Below are positions 8,229 to 16,217 of a DNA stretch of 47,373 nucleotides, in pieces. Within the stretch, counting starts at the first letter, position 1, and each line of letters starts with the position of its first letter. The position numbers and the translations under genes were made by a program. The stretch is from Acidimicrobiales bacterium (GTDB lineage: Bacteria; Actinomycetota; Acidimicrobiia; Acidimicrobiales; VFJN01): NCBI GenBank assembly GCA_030681555.1, contig JAUXRW010000135.1, positions 1 through 47,373 on the forward strand. The letters are read 5' to 3'. The notes beneath the pieces are model-generated. The model was not told the origin of the DNA, ran no database searches, and saw only the letters and a program-made list of their open reading frames with translations.

Positions 8229-8843
8229 TCACTCCTCCGTCGCCACCTTGGCGGCGAGCGGTGCCTCCGGGCCGGACGCCTCCTCGATGAGGGCGGCGGC
8301 CTCCACCGCCGGCAGCGCCGGGTCGATGTCGACCGGGGCCGTGAGGACGTGCAGCACGAAGTCGTAGGTGTGCGTGCCGGTGCCCGGCTCGGGGCAGGGG
8401 GCCAGCCATCCGACGGCGCCGGTGCTGTTCACCTGTTCCACCGCGGCCTCGGGCACGCCGGCCTCGCCGAAGCCCTCGATGACCGGGTCGATGCCGGTGA
8501 CGATCCAGTGCACCATCTCGGGCACCTCGCGATCGCGGACGACGAGGGCGAGCTCCACACTGCTCGGCGTGCCCGACCATCGGAGCGACGGCGACAGACC
8601 GTCACCGGTGCAGGTGAACCTCGGCGGGAGGTCTCCGCCGTCGGCGAAGGCATCGCTCGTGAGAGAGAAGACCTCGTCGATCACGGCGCCCTCGGCCTCG
8701 GTGGTGTCGGTCTCGGTAGTCGTGGTCTGACCGGGTCCGATCGGTGCCAGCGTGCGGCCGTCGTCGGAGCATGCGCCGGCGATCGCGGCCACGACGAGCA
8801 CGGCCAGGGCGAGCGGGCGGGGGACGGAGAGGCGGCGAGGCAC
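8229..8843 (-). CDS. YbhB/YbcL (PEBP/Raf-kinase-inhibitor-like) lipoprotein
   Basis: A 204-residue exported protein from GTG 8843. The lipoprotein signal LALAVLVVAAIAGAC ends at Cys25, then comes a Thr/Glu-rich linker. The PEBP fold is shown by GDGLSPSLRWSGTPSSVELAL, the ligand-site segment VHWIVTGIDP and GTHTYDFVLHVL. Bacterial members bind phosphate- or phospholipid-like ligands; their roles are mostly unclear. An upstream start at 8879 is possible but would place extra basic residues before a normal signal peptide. The gene converges on the acyl-CoA dehydrogenase with only a 3-nt gap, leaving little room for a terminator between them. Confidence 0.85.
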   Translation of the reverse strand: MPRRLSVPRPLALAVLVVAAIAGACSDDGRTLAPIGPGQTTTTETDTTEAEGAVIDEVFSLTSDAFADGGDLPPRFTCTGDGLSPSLRWSGTPSSVELALVVRDREVPEMVHWIVTGIDPVIEGFGEAGVPEAAVEQVNSTGAVGWLAPCPEPGTGTHTYDFVLHVLTAPVDIDPALPAVEAAALIEEASGPEAPLAAKVATEE

Positions 8844-8887
8844 GGCGCCAGTGTGGCCTGCCGGTACCCGTCGAACCACCAGGGGCG

Positions 8888-8893
8888 TATCCT
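8888..8893 (+). promoter_or_regulatory. Candidate -10 (TATCCT) for the PhoU/TrkA-C gene
   Basis: TATCCT lies 12 nt before ATG 8906, giving at most a very short leader. No ribosome binding site is visible. Confidence 0.4.
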
Positions 8894-8905
8894 GCGCGCA
8901 AGCCC

Positions 8906-10150
8906 ATGGACGCCAGACCCAAGAACCTGCGGGCCATGCTCTCGGAGGCGAAGGACCTCTCCGAGCTCATGGTCGACCTCGCCTACGCCGCCCTCTACTT
9001 CGGCGATCCGGACATGGCGGAGGAGATCGACGAGCTCGAGAACCGCATGTCCGAGCTCGTGCACGAGATGCGGGCCGTCTCGGTGATGGCCGCCCGTCAT
9101 CCCAAGGAGGCCGAGGCGATGGCGTCGGTGCTCCAGGTGATCTCGTCGATCGAGCGCATCGGCAACGCAGCGGTCGACATCGCAAGGATCGTCACGCACC
9201 GGCTCGGCATCCCCCGCGAGCTCGTGGCCGACCTGTCGAACGCCGAGGAGGTCTCGCACCGCGTCCGGATCCGCGAGGGCAGTCACCTGGCCCGCCGGCC
9301 CCTGGCCGCCCTCGAGCTGCCCGTGCAGACGGGCATGCGGGTCGTGGCCATCCGTCGTGAGCGGGAGTGGATCACCGATGTCGACGGGGACGTCATCTGC
9401 CTGCCGGGCGACGTGATCTTCCTGCGTGGGTCACCCGCCGGGATCTCCCGCCTGCGGGAGCTCGCCGCGGCGCCGCACTGGGAGCCGCCGGTTCCTCCGG
9501 AGGACGGCACGCTGTCCGACCTCGACCGTGCGGTCGACGTCCTCGTGGAGATGAAGAACATCTCCGAGGTGGCCGTCGGCCTGGCGTACTCCGCGCTGGT
9601 CCTGCGCGACCAAGGCCTCGCGGCCGAGGTGCGGCACCTCGAGGACCGGCTCGACGAGATGAAGGACCGGCTCGAGCTGTGGGTGCTACGGGCCAGCAAC
9701 GACCGCATCGACCCGGCACCTCTGCGGGGCCTGCTCCACCTCTCGCAGGCTGCCGAGGACCTCGGCGACTCCGCCCAGCAGATGGTGTGGCTGATCGAGG
9801 CGAAGGAGGAGCTGCACCCGATCCTGTCGATCGCCCTCGGCGACTCCGACGAGGTCGTGGTGCGGGTGCCGGTGGCCGCCGGCTCGGAGGCCGACGGCGC
9901 CTCGCTCTCGGAGCTCCAGATCGACATCGAGCCCGGGTTCCACGTCCTCGCCGTGCAGCGCGGTGGTCGGTACATCTACCGGCCACGCGGCCACGTCCGC
10001 CTGATGCCGGACGACGAGCTCATCGCGTCGGGCCCGGATGAGGGCCACCCGCTCCTCGCCGCCCGTTGCGGCTGGCACCTCACCGAGGACGAGGAGTCCG
10101 GCGCCCACGAGCTCGCCCCGCTCCGCGCCCGTTCGGGAGTGCAGGCCTAG
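8906..10150 (+). CDS. Duplicated PhoU/TrkA-C domain protein (COG3273-like)
   Basis: The 414-residue soluble protein has the order PhoU-like, TrkA-C, PhoU-like, TrkA-C. The first helical half (about 1-125; LSEAKDLSELMVDLAYAAL) is echoed by the second (about 205-310; LVEMKNISEVAVGLAYSAL). The TrkA-C parts show MRVVAIRREREWITDVDGDVI...GDVIFLRG and FHVLAVQRGGRYIYRPRGHV...DDELIASG. TrkA-C domains bind ligands that gate potassium transport and some bind cyclic dinucleotides, so a regulator of ion transport is plausible. No channel or transporter gene lies next to it. Domain calls are firm; the partner is unknown. Confidence 0.85.
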   Translation: MDARPKNLRAMLSEAKDLSELMVDLAYAALYFGDPDMAEEIDELENRMSELVHEMRAVSVMAARHPKEAEAMASVLQVISSIERIGNAAVDIARIVTHRLGIPRELVADLSNAEEVSHRVRIREGSHLARRPLAALELPVQTGMRVVAIRREREWITDVDGDVICLPGDVIFLRGSPAGISRLRELAAAPHWEPPVPPEDGTLSDLDRAVDVLVEMKNISEVAVGLAYSALVLRDQGLAAEVRHLEDRLDEMKDRLELWVLRASNDRIDPAPLRGLLHLSQAAEDLGDSAQQMVWLIEAKEELHPILSIALGDSDEVVVRVPVAAGSEADGASLSELQIDIEPGFHVLAVQRGGRYIYRPRGHVRLMPDDELIASGPDEGHPLLAARCGWHLTEDEESGAHELAPLRARSGVQA

Positions 10151-10172
10151 CCACCACATCCCGACCAGACCT

Positions 10173-10226
10173 GCGAACCGGAGGTCGCTGTTGCCCGGGA
10201 AGGGGTGCAAACGACCTCGGGTTCGC
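10173..10226. repeat. Long inverted repeat between convergent genes
   Basis: Arms GCGAACCGGAGGTCG (10173-10187) and CGACCTCGGGTTCGC (10212-10226) are complementary at 14 of 15 positions. The 24-nt interior contains a second short stem (TTGC/GCAA). It lies in the 110-bp gap between two convergent genes, so a bidirectional terminator is the simplest reading. Nothing else is visible in the gap. Confidence 0.6.
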
Positions 10227-10260
10227 GATGAGGGATGCTGGCGGCGGTCGGCGTGTATGC

Positions 10261-11502
10261 CTAGACGTAGCCGCGCAGGCGGACGGCCGTCGCGACCCGG
10301 GTGATGCCGATGGCGTAGGCGGCCTGGCGGAGCGGTACGCCGTGCTCCTCCGCGAAGGCCTGCGTGAAGCGGTAGGCACCCTGCATCCGGTCGAGGAGCT
10401 CGCTGTTGAACCGCTCTTCCTTCCAGGTGAACTGCTGGATGTTCTGGGACCACTCGAAGTACGAGCCGGTCACGCCGCCGGCGTTGGCGAGGATGTCCGG
10501 GATCACCGTGATGCCGGCGTCCAGGAGGATCTTGTCGGCGCTCGGCGTGACGGGGTAGTTCGCCGCCTCGAGCACGACCCCCGCTCGGACGCGGGCCGCG
10601 TTGGCCTCGGTGATCACCTCGCCGAGCGCGGCGGGGACGAGCACGTCGCAATCGAGCTCGAGCAGCTCCTCGTTCGTGATCACATCGCCGCCACCCGCCG
10701 TGGTGATCGATCCGCCCGACCCGACGTGGGCCACGAGGGCGGGCACGTCGAGGCCGGCCGGCTGCACCAGGGCCCCGCCCACGTCGGAGACGGCCACGAC
10801 CGGCACGCCCCGTGCGTGCAGCTCGCGCGCCACCCACGAGCCGACGTTGCCGAACCCCTGGATCGCCACATTCTGGCTCTTGAGGTAACGGCCGTGGTGG
10901 GTGCAGTGCGCGTCGAGCACGTAGACGCACCCCCGCCCCGTCGCCGCCTCGCGCCCGGGGGCGCCCCCGAGGTCCAGGGGCTTCCCCGTCACCACCGCTG
11001 GGCTGTACCCGTTGACGGCCGAGTAGGCGTCCATCATCCAGGCCATGACCTTGGGGTTCGTGTTCACGTCGGGGGCGGGGATGTCGCGGTACACACCGAG
11101 GACGTGCTTGATGCTCGTCGTGAAGCGCCGGGTGAGGCGCTGGAGCTCGCCCTCGCTCATGCCGGTCGGATCGACCTCGACCCCGCCCTTGGCACCGCCG
11201 AAGGGGACGTCCACCAGCGCGGTCTTCCAGGTCATGAGCGAGGCCAGGGCCCGCACCTCATCGAGGTTCGCGGTGGGGTGGTAGCGGATGCCGCCCTTGT
11301 ACGGCCCCCGGGCGCCGTTGTGCTGCACGCGGTAGCCGCGCACGACGATCAGCTCGCCGTCGTCGAGCCGCACCGGCACCTGCACCGCGATCTCACGGTA
11401 CGGCGTGGTGAGGACCGCGAAGAGCTCCTCGTCCAGGTCGATGGTGTGGGCGGCGTCCGCGAAGTACTGGTTGACGGCCTGGTAGGCCGTGAGCTCGGTC
11501 AT
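10261..11502 (-). CDS. Glu/Leu/Phe/Val dehydrogenase family protein (glutamate dehydrogenase type)
   Basis: A 413-residue NAD(P)-dependent amino acid dehydrogenase interconverting an amino acid and its 2-oxoacid plus ammonium. The N-terminal domain has GPYKGGIRYHPTANLDEV, LMTWKTALVDVPFGGAKGG (catalytic Lys) and PAPDVNTN. The Rossmann domain has VAIQGFGNVGSWVARELHARG. The length is normal for bacterial glutamate dehydrogenase; Leu/Phe/Val specificity cannot be excluded. ATG 11502 begins 5 nt after the stop of the SPFH gene, so it is the third gene of an NfeD-SPFH-GDH operon. The association with membrane proteases or microdomain proteins is unusual for a metabolic dehydrogenase. Confidence 0.92.
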   Translation of the reverse strand: MTELTAYQAVNQYFADAAHTIDLDEELFAVLTTPYREIAVQVPVRLDDGELIVVRGYRVQHNGARGPYKGGIRYHPTANLDEVRALASLMTWKTALVDVPFGGAKGGVEVDPTGMSEGELQRLTRRFTTSIKHVLGVYRDIPAPDVNTNPKVMAWMMDAYSAVNGYSPAVVTGKPLDLGGAPGREAATGRGCVYVLDAHCTHHGRYLKSQNVAIQGFGNVGSWVARELHARGVPVVAVSDVGGALVQPAGLDVPALVAHVGSGGSITTAGGGDVITNEELLELDCDVLVPAALGEVITEANAARVRAGVVLEAANYPVTPSADKILLDAGITVIPDILANAGGVTGSYFEWSQNIQQFTWKEERFNSELLDRMQGAYRFTQAFAEEHGVPLRQAAYAIGITRVATAVRLRGYV

Positions 11503-11507
11503 CTGCG

Positions 11508-12485
11508 CTACTGCGCCTCGGCGGCGGCGGCGTCGTCCGGGACGTTGCTGGGGACGATGATGGCGTTGGTGATGCCGGCGATGGCGCCGGCGATCCCGGC
11601 CAGCTCCGTGGGCACGATGATCTTCGTGGCGGTGCCGTTGGCCATCACCTGAAGGGCCTCGAGGTACTTGATGGTGATCAGGCCGGCATCGGGCTGGCCC
11701 TCGTGGATGGCCGCGTACACCGAGCGGATCGCGGCGGCCTCGCCCTCGGCGACGGTGAGCTGGCGGAAGCGCTCGGCGTCCGCGACCGCCCGGATGGCCT
11801 CCGCCTGGCCCTCGGCCTCGAGGATCTGCTGTTGCCGCTGGCCCTCGGCGTAGAGGATCGCGGCCGTCTTGTCGCCCTCTGCAGTGGTGACGGCGGCGGT
11901 GCGACGTCCCTCGGCCTCGGTGACGACAGCGCGGCGCGTGCGCTCGGCCTTCATCTGCTCGTGCATGGCCGACATCACGTCGGGCGGTGGGTCGATCCGC
12001 TGGATCTCGACGCGCACGACCCGTACGCCCCACTTGTCGGTGGCGTCGTCGAGGATCTGGCGCAGGTTGAGGTTGATCGAGTCCCGGCTCGTGAGGGCTT
12101 CGTCGAGCTGCATGTCGCCGACCAGGTTCCGAAGGTTCGTCTGGGCGAGCTTCGTGATGGCGAGGATGAAGTTGGCGACGTTGTAGATGAGGCGCTGCGG
12201 ATCCGTGGGCTCGTAGTAGACGACCGCGTCGACCGAGACGACGACGTTGTCCTTGGTGATGACCTCCTGGGGCGGGACGTCGATCACCTGCTCGCGCATG
12301 TCGACCAGCCGCACCGACTGGACGAACGGGATGATGATCTGCAGGCCCGGGTCCACCGTGCTCTTGAACTTGCCGAGCTGCTCGACCACCCCGCGCTGGT
12401 ACGGCCGCACGATCTTCACGCCGGAGACGACGTACACGAGGAGGAAGAAGGCGAAGACGATGAGGACGATGACGCCGGGGTTCAT
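11508..12485 (-). CDS. SPFH/Band 7 (stomatin-like, QmcA-type) membrane protein
   Basis: This 325-residue protein has one N-terminal membrane segment (about 4-24) followed by KIVRPYQRGVVEQLGKFKSTVDPGL, the start of the SPFH domain. A central QVIDVPPQEVITKDNVVVSVDAV follows, then a long Ala/Glu-rich coiled coil (about 195-270). Such proteins oligomerise at the membrane and organise microdomains or modulate proteases. ATG 12485 overlaps the stop of nfeD by 4 nt (ATGA), so the two are translationally coupled. SPFH-NfeD pairing is a well-known conserved arrangement and supports both calls. Confidence 0.93.
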   Translation of the reverse strand: MNPGVIVLIVFAFFLLVYVVSGVKIVRPYQRGVVEQLGKFKSTVDPGLQIIIPFVQSVRLVDMREQVIDVPPQEVITKDNVVVSVDAVVYYEPTDPQRLIYNVANFILAITKLAQTNLRNLVGDMQLDEALTSRDSINLNLRQILDDATDKWGVRVVRVEIQRIDPPPDVMSAMHEQMKAERTRRAVVTEAEGRRTAAVTTAEGDKTAAILYAEGQRQQQILEAEGQAEAIRAVADAERFRQLTVAEGEAAAIRSVYAAIHEGQPDAGLITIKYLEALQVMANGTATKIIVPTELAGIAGAIAGITNAIIVPSNVPDDAAAAEAQ

Positions 12486-12937
12486 GCGATGGGCTCCTTC
12501 GGGGTGACGATGACTCGGGTGCCCTCCACGTCGGTGACGCGCACAGGAGTGCCCGCCGCGATCGGCGTCCGATCGACTGCCTCCGCCCGCCACTCCTCAC
12601 GATCCACCCGCACGACGCCCAGCTCGTCGGTGTGGATGTCGCTGAGCACGACGCCCGTCCGGCCGATCAGCCGCCGCGAGCCGATGCCGTCGCTGCCACC
12701 CTCACGATCGAGGCGCCGTGCCAGCGGTCGTAGTGCGAACAGGCACGCCACAGACACGCCGACGAAGGCCGCCCATTCGCCCGCGATCGGGATGTCGGCG
12801 AAGGCCAGCGTGGCGGCGACGACCGCGCCGATGGCGAACGGGGCCAGGAAGAACGCCCCTGGGGTGGCCATCTCACCGATGCCGAACACCACCGCCGCGG
12901 CGAGCCAGACCCACCGCCAGCTCTCGGGCTCGTCCAT
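12482..12937 (-). CDS. NfeD family membrane protein
   Basis: A 151-residue protein of the short NfeD type. Membrane segments lie near residues 9-26, 29-49 and 55-70, with the typical VFGIGEMATPGAFFLAPFAIGA. A C-terminal OB-fold domain (about 88-150) contains RLIGRTGVVLSDIHTDELGVVRV. There is no N-terminal serine protease domain, as in NfeD1b forms. It is the first gene of the operon with the SPFH protein and the dehydrogenase, and has a leaderless-type promoter directly upstream. Confidence 0.9.
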   Translation of the reverse strand: MDEPESWRWVWLAAAVVFGIGEMATPGAFFLAPFAIGAVVAATLAFADIPIAGEWAAFVGVSVACLFALRPLARRLDREGGSDGIGSRRLIGRTGVVLSDIHTDELGVVRVDREEWRAEAVDRTPIAAGTPVRVTDVEGTRVIVTPKEPIA

Positions 12938-12943
12938 GGCCGC

Positions 12944-12949
12944 AGGCTA
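12944..12949 (-). promoter_or_regulatory. Leaderless -10, TAGCCT, of the nfeD operon
   Basis: Read on the minus strand, TAGCCT lies 6 nt before ATG 12937. It overlaps the stop codon of the lipoprotein gene at 12947. Confidence 0.6.
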
Positions 12950-13690
12950 ACTGGCGCCGTCGTCGCCGGGTGGCGCCGGTGCGACCTCGAAGGTCCCCTC
13001 CGGCACCTCGGTGGAGTACGCGGAGGCCACGACGCGATCGCCCTCCACGTCGACCAGGAGCTGGGCACCCTCGGGTGAGACGCAGAGCGTGTCGACGGTG
13101 GGGCCCGTGCCGTCGAGCGTCGCGCCCTCCTTCGGGGCGGTGACGAGGCACCGCGCCTCGACGGCGGCGATCGTCCGCTCCTCGACCGTGAGCTCCAGGT
13201 CGTCGCCAGCGCCGGCCAGCGACTCGGCGAAGGCATCGAGGGCCTCGTCCGAGAACGCGCCGGGCGCCGAGAGGGCACCGGCCTCGCGACGACACGCCAG
13301 CGGGCTGCCGGATCCCTGGGTGGGATCCGGCTGGCAGAGGTAGCTGACGCCGTCGCGCAGGAGCCGGCTCTCGACGACCCGTCCGTTGGTGACCACGTCC
13401 GCCCGCCGGTTCGGGGGCTCCTGGTAGACGATGATCTCAGCGCCTTCCGTGCCCCGGTACGTGATCTGGAACGTCGCCGTCGGACCGCGGGCCGCCAGGG
13501 CGAGCAGGTCGGCGACCTCGTCGGCGAGGCCTGCTGCGGTGGCGGCGTCGAGCACCTGGTCGGACCGGCGGTCGGCGACGCCGGAGCTGTCGTCGTCGCT
13601 CCCGCACGCGCTGGCGACCGCCAGCACGGTGGCGAGCACGACGAGCCCGGCGCGCGCGATGGGGGAGCGAGGGGACGAGGGGCGAGGCAC
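12947..13690 (-). CDS. Putative secreted lipoprotein, unassigned
   Basis: A 247-residue protein from GTG 13690, with signal ARAGLVVLATVLAVASAC (lipid Cys29). The mature part has four further cysteines, in SYLCQPD, PLACRRE, EARCLVT and DTLCVSP, which could form two disulfides. ATG 13738 would give 263 residues but overlaps the start of the divergent gene at 13737 on the same CATG, so I prefer the GTG. The repeated phrases on resistance to hydrolysis, such as RNVVESR-like strands, resemble LolA-like or LppX-like beta proteins only vaguely. Function is unknown; it is anchored outside the membrane. Confidence 0.7.
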   Translation of the reverse strand: MPRPSSPRSPIARAGLVVLATVLAVASACGSDDDSSGVADRRSDQVLDAATAAGLADEVADLLALAARGPTATFQITYRGTEGAEIIVYQEPPNRRADVVTNGRVVESRLLRDGVSYLCQPDPTQGSGSPLACRREAGALSAPGAFSDEALDAFAESLAGAGDDLELTVEERTIAAVEARCLVTAPKEGATLDGTGPTVDTLCVSPEGAQLLVDVEGDRVVASAYSTEVPEGTFEVAPAPPGDDGAS

Positions 13691-13723
13691 GGTGGCGGAG
13701 CGTAGGCCGAGGGGGCGGCGCAG

Positions 13724-13729
13724 TAGCGT
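13724..13729 (+). promoter_or_regulatory. Leaderless -10, TAGCGT
   Basis: TAGCGT ends 7 nt before ATG 13737. No ribosome binding site lies between. Confidence 0.55.
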
Positions 13730-13736
13730 TCGGCGC

Positions 13737-14102
13737 ATGGCGCACCCGCCTCGCACCCACCCGTTGCGGGCCGCAGAGACTCCGTCGCAGGCTGCCCCCG
13801 ATCGCGGTGCGGGAGCGCCGCGCACGCGGCTCCGGTCCGTCCTGCTGGCCCTCGGCATCGGTACGGGAGTCGGCGTCGCCGGCGTGGCGATGGCCTTTTC
13901 GATCATCGCCATCCCCCTGTTCATCGTGGCGTCGACCGAACCCGGTTCGGGCGTGGACCGCGGCCTCGTCCGCAAGGGGCTGTTCCACATCGCGCTGCCG
14001 TTCGGTCTCGTGGCCGGGGTTGGCGCAGGGGTGCTCGTCGGGGTCTGGTACGCCCGCGGCGGGCGTCTCCCGACCGACCGGACTCCGATCCACGGCCGGT
14101 AG
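13737..14102 (+). CDS. Small membrane protein with two TM segments, unassigned
   Basis: The 121-residue protein has an N-terminal polar stretch and two hydrophobic segments near residues 34-62 and 83-105. The C-terminus is basic. The open frame extends far upstream, but that part is antisense to the lipoprotein; the leaderless-type promoter supports ATG 13737. Its stop codon TAG forms part of the -10 hexamer of mca. No family recognised. Confidence 0.6.
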   Translation: MAHPPRTHPLRAAETPSQAAPDRGAGAPRTRLRSVLLALGIGTGVGVAGVAMAFSIIAIPLFIVASTEPGSGVDRGLVRKGLFHIALPFGLVAGVGAGVLVGVWYARGGRLPTDRTPIHGR

Positions 14103-14105
14103 GTT
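14100..14105 (+). promoter_or_regulatory. Leaderless -10, TAGGTT, of mca
   Basis: TAGGTT starts on the stop codon of the preceding gene and lies 6 nt before ATG 14112. Confidence 0.6.
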
Positions 14106-14111
14106 GTCCCG

Positions 14112-14987
14112 ATGTCGTCGCCGCTCTGCTTGCTGTCCGTCCACGCCCACCCTGACGACGAGTCCTCCAAGGGGGCCGGCACGGTTGCCCGCTACCGCAC
14201 GGACGGCGTGCGCACAGTGCTGGTGTGCTGCACCGGGGGCGAGGAGGGCGACATCCTCAACCCCGCCATGGATCGTGACGAGGTCCGGGCCGACATCGGC
14301 GCGATCCGGCGTGCGGAGCTCGAGCGGGCGGCGGCGATCATCGGCTACGACGAGGTCGTCCTGCTCGGCTACCGCGACTCGGGCATGCCCGACAGCGAGG
14401 CCAACGCCAACCCGGCTGCCTTCGCCAACGCCGACTTCGACGAAGCCGTCGGTCGGCTGGTCGCCATCATCCGGCGCACGCAGCCGCAGGTGGTCCTCAC
14501 CTATGGCGACGAGCAGGGGGGGTACCCGCACCCCGACCACCTGCGGGTGCACGACATCACCCACCCCGCGGTGGAGCGAGCCGCCGACCCGGCCTGGTAC
14601 CCCGAGGCCGGCGAGCCGTGGCAGGTGGCGAAGGTCTACTACTCGGTGTGGTCCAAGAAGCGGTCCGAGCTGACGCACGCGAAGTACCTCGAGCTCGGGC
14701 TCGAGTCGCCGTTCAACGAGGAGTGGTTCGACCGTCCGTGGCAGGACGAGCGCATCACCACGAGCATCGACATCGCGGGCTACAAGGGTGTCGGCATGGA
14801 CGCGCTGCTGGCCCACGCCACGCAGATCGATCCGGACTCGCCGTTCTGGTTCGGGCTGCCGCGGGAGGTGTCCGAGGCGATCCACCCGTACGACGAGTAC
14901 ATCCTCGCCTTCTCGACGGTCGACGCTGCCCTCCCGGAGGACGACCTGTTCGCCGGCATCCGGGAGCAGGCGTGGTCCAGCACCTGA
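14112..14987 (+). CDS. mca: Mycothiol conjugate amidase Mca
   Basis: A 291-residue zinc amidase of the PIG-L/LmbE deacetylase fold. It cleaves mycothiol S-conjugates to glucosaminyl-inositol and a mercapturic acid for export, so it detoxifies electrophiles in the cytosol. Metal and catalytic motifs are HAHPDDE (residues 11-17) and HPDHLRVHD (140-148). The long C-terminal region with KVYYSVWSKKR and DIAGYKGVGMDALLAHATQI fits Mca. The close paralogue MshB is the main alternative; the tail favours Mca. The gene is strong evidence for an actinobacterial host. The SCP2-like gene overlaps its 3' end. Confidence 0.88.
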   Translation: MSSPLCLLSVHAHPDDESSKGAGTVARYRTDGVRTVLVCCTGGEEGDILNPAMDRDEVRADIGAIRRAELERAAAIIGYDEVVLLGYRDSGMPDSEANANPAAFANADFDEAVGRLVAIIRRTQPQVVLTYGDEQGGYPHPDHLRVHDITHPAVERAADPAWYPEAGEPWQVAKVYYSVWSKKRSELTHAKYLELGLESPFNEEWFDRPWQDERITTSIDIAGYKGVGMDALLAHATQIDPDSPFWFGLPREVSEAIHPYDEYILAFSTVDAALPEDDLFAGIREQAWSST

Positions 14988-15361
14988 CACCTGAGTGGGT
15001 GGAGCTCCAGCGCACTGCGGCGGAGGGCCTGCCCTCCCGCCCCGGCGCCACCGCTCGGCTCCAGCACGTCGTCACGGGTGCCACCGGCGGCGAGGTGGCC
15101 TGGTCGCTCGTGTTCGAGGACGGTCAGCTGCGCGAGGCCGTGGTCGGCCGTGACGACGCCGCTGCCGACTGCACGTTTCTCATCACGCACGCCGATGCCG
15201 TCGAGATCGCGCGAGGCGACCTCGACCTTCACGCCGGGTTCATGCAGGGACGCGTGAAGATGAGCGGCGCCATGCAGAAGCTGATGGACGTGCTGCCCGT
15301 CACCCAGAGCGAGGACTACAAGGCCGCGCTGGCCCGCGCCGCCGCCGACACCGAGCTCTGA
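14972..15361 (+). CDS. SCP2-like sterol-carrier domain protein
   Basis: A 129-residue protein with the single-domain SCP2 pattern. It includes VAWSLVFEDGQLREAVVG, CTFLITHADAVEIARGDLDLHAGFMQGRVKMSG and the C-terminal MDVLPVTQSEDYKAAL. The fold holds a lipid in a hydrophobic tunnel; actinobacterial copies often accompany steroid or lipid catabolism. GTG 14972 has GGAG five bases upstream and overlaps mca by 16 nt, so the two are translationally linked, though no functional tie is known. Confidence 0.8.
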   Translation: MVQHLTPEWVELQRTAAEGLPSRPGATARLQHVVTGATGGEVAWSLVFEDGQLREAVVGRDDAAADCTFLITHADAVEIARGDLDLHAGFMQGRVKMSGAMQKLMDVLPVTQSEDYKAALARAAADTEL

Positions 15362-15370
15362 TCCTCGGGA

Positions 15371-16204
15371 TCAACCGGTGCGCTGCAGCTCGCGCAGCTC
15401 GCGGTAGCCGGTCAGCACGGCGCCGGCCTGCTCGATGGCATGGCGGACGCCGTCGTCGGCCGTGACGAGGGCGTGGTCGTCCACGCGCGCCTCCCAGTCG
15501 TCGGCAACGTCGCGCAGCTCCGGGGTGTCGAGGGCGGGGTGCACGTAGATCTCGGTGATGCCCGGCCGAAGCGACTGCAGCATCTGGTCGAACGTTTGGC
15601 GGCTGCCGACACCGCCGCGCACCAGGATGAGGTGGTCGGGGAACACGACGCCCTCCTCGGCGGCGAGGCGCCGGAAGGGGAACCCGATGTCCCGCTCGGT
15701 GGAGGCGCCCGAGAGCCGCAGCGGAAGGCCGAACTCGACCGCGAGGTCGAGGTAGACGTCGAAGAACTCGGGCCGCATCTGCAGCGTGCCCATGTGGCTG
15801 TCGAGGTGGCTGACGTCTACGCCCCAGAGGATCGCCCGCTCGACCTGGGCGCGCAGCTCGCGGCGCACCTCGTCGAGGTCGGCGTGGTCCCACACGTCGA
15901 CCATCGTGCGGGGGAAGCCTCCGTCGCCGTCGAGCAGGGACGGGGCCTGGGTGATCGGGCCCCAGCGGTAGCGCTCGTACTCGGCGTTGAGCGTGAGGTG
16001 CACGCCGACGTCCTCACCTCGGTACCGGGCCGCCGCATCCCGCGCCCAGGGGCAGGGGACCATGAGGCTGGCACTCGTCGCCAACCCGTCGCGGAGGGCC
16101 TGGTAAACGGCGAGGTTGGCGGCGTGGCAGACGCCGAGGTCATCGCAGTTGATGATCAGCACGCGGTCGTCGGGGGCGTAGCCCAGGCGCTCGGCGGTGG
16201 TCAC
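15371..16204 (-). CDS. ChbG/YdjC-family carbohydrate deacetylase
   Basis: A 277-residue protein of the TIM-barrel YdjC fold, which removes acetyl groups from chito-oligosaccharides or related sugars using a divalent metal. Signature parts are VLIINCDDLGVCHAANLAVYQ (catalytic and metal Asp pair), DVGVHLTLNAEY, and DVSHLDSHMGTLQMRPEFF (metal His). A late HPAL also fits. GTG 16204 is supported by a leaderless-type -10 seven bases away. The gene converges on the SCP2-like gene with a 9-nt gap. The substrate is unknown. Confidence 0.88.
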   Translation of the reverse strand: MTTAERLGYAPDDRVLIINCDDLGVCHAANLAVYQALRDGLATSASLMVPCPWARDAAARYRGEDVGVHLTLNAEYERYRWGPITQAPSLLDGDGGFPRTMVDVWDHADLDEVRRELRAQVERAILWGVDVSHLDSHMGTLQMRPEFFDVYLDLAVEFGLPLRLSGASTERDIGFPFRRLAAEEGVVFPDHLILVRGGVGSRQTFDQMLQSLRPGITEIYVHPALDTPELRDVADDWEARVDDHALVTADDGVRHAIEQAGAVLTGYRELRELQRTG

Positions 16205-16211
16205 CCCTGCG

Positions 16212-16217
16212 ACGCTA
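16212..16217 (-). promoter_or_regulatory. Leaderless -10, TAGCGT
   Basis: On the minus strand TAGCGT lies 7 nt before GTG 16204 and begins on the stop codon of the nuclease gene. Confidence 0.5.

Noticed and set aside
13431-13736. Upstream extension of the 121-residue membrane protein
   Set aside because: This part is antisense to the lipoprotein gene and has no membrane or signal features; the promoter at 13724 fits the later ATG.
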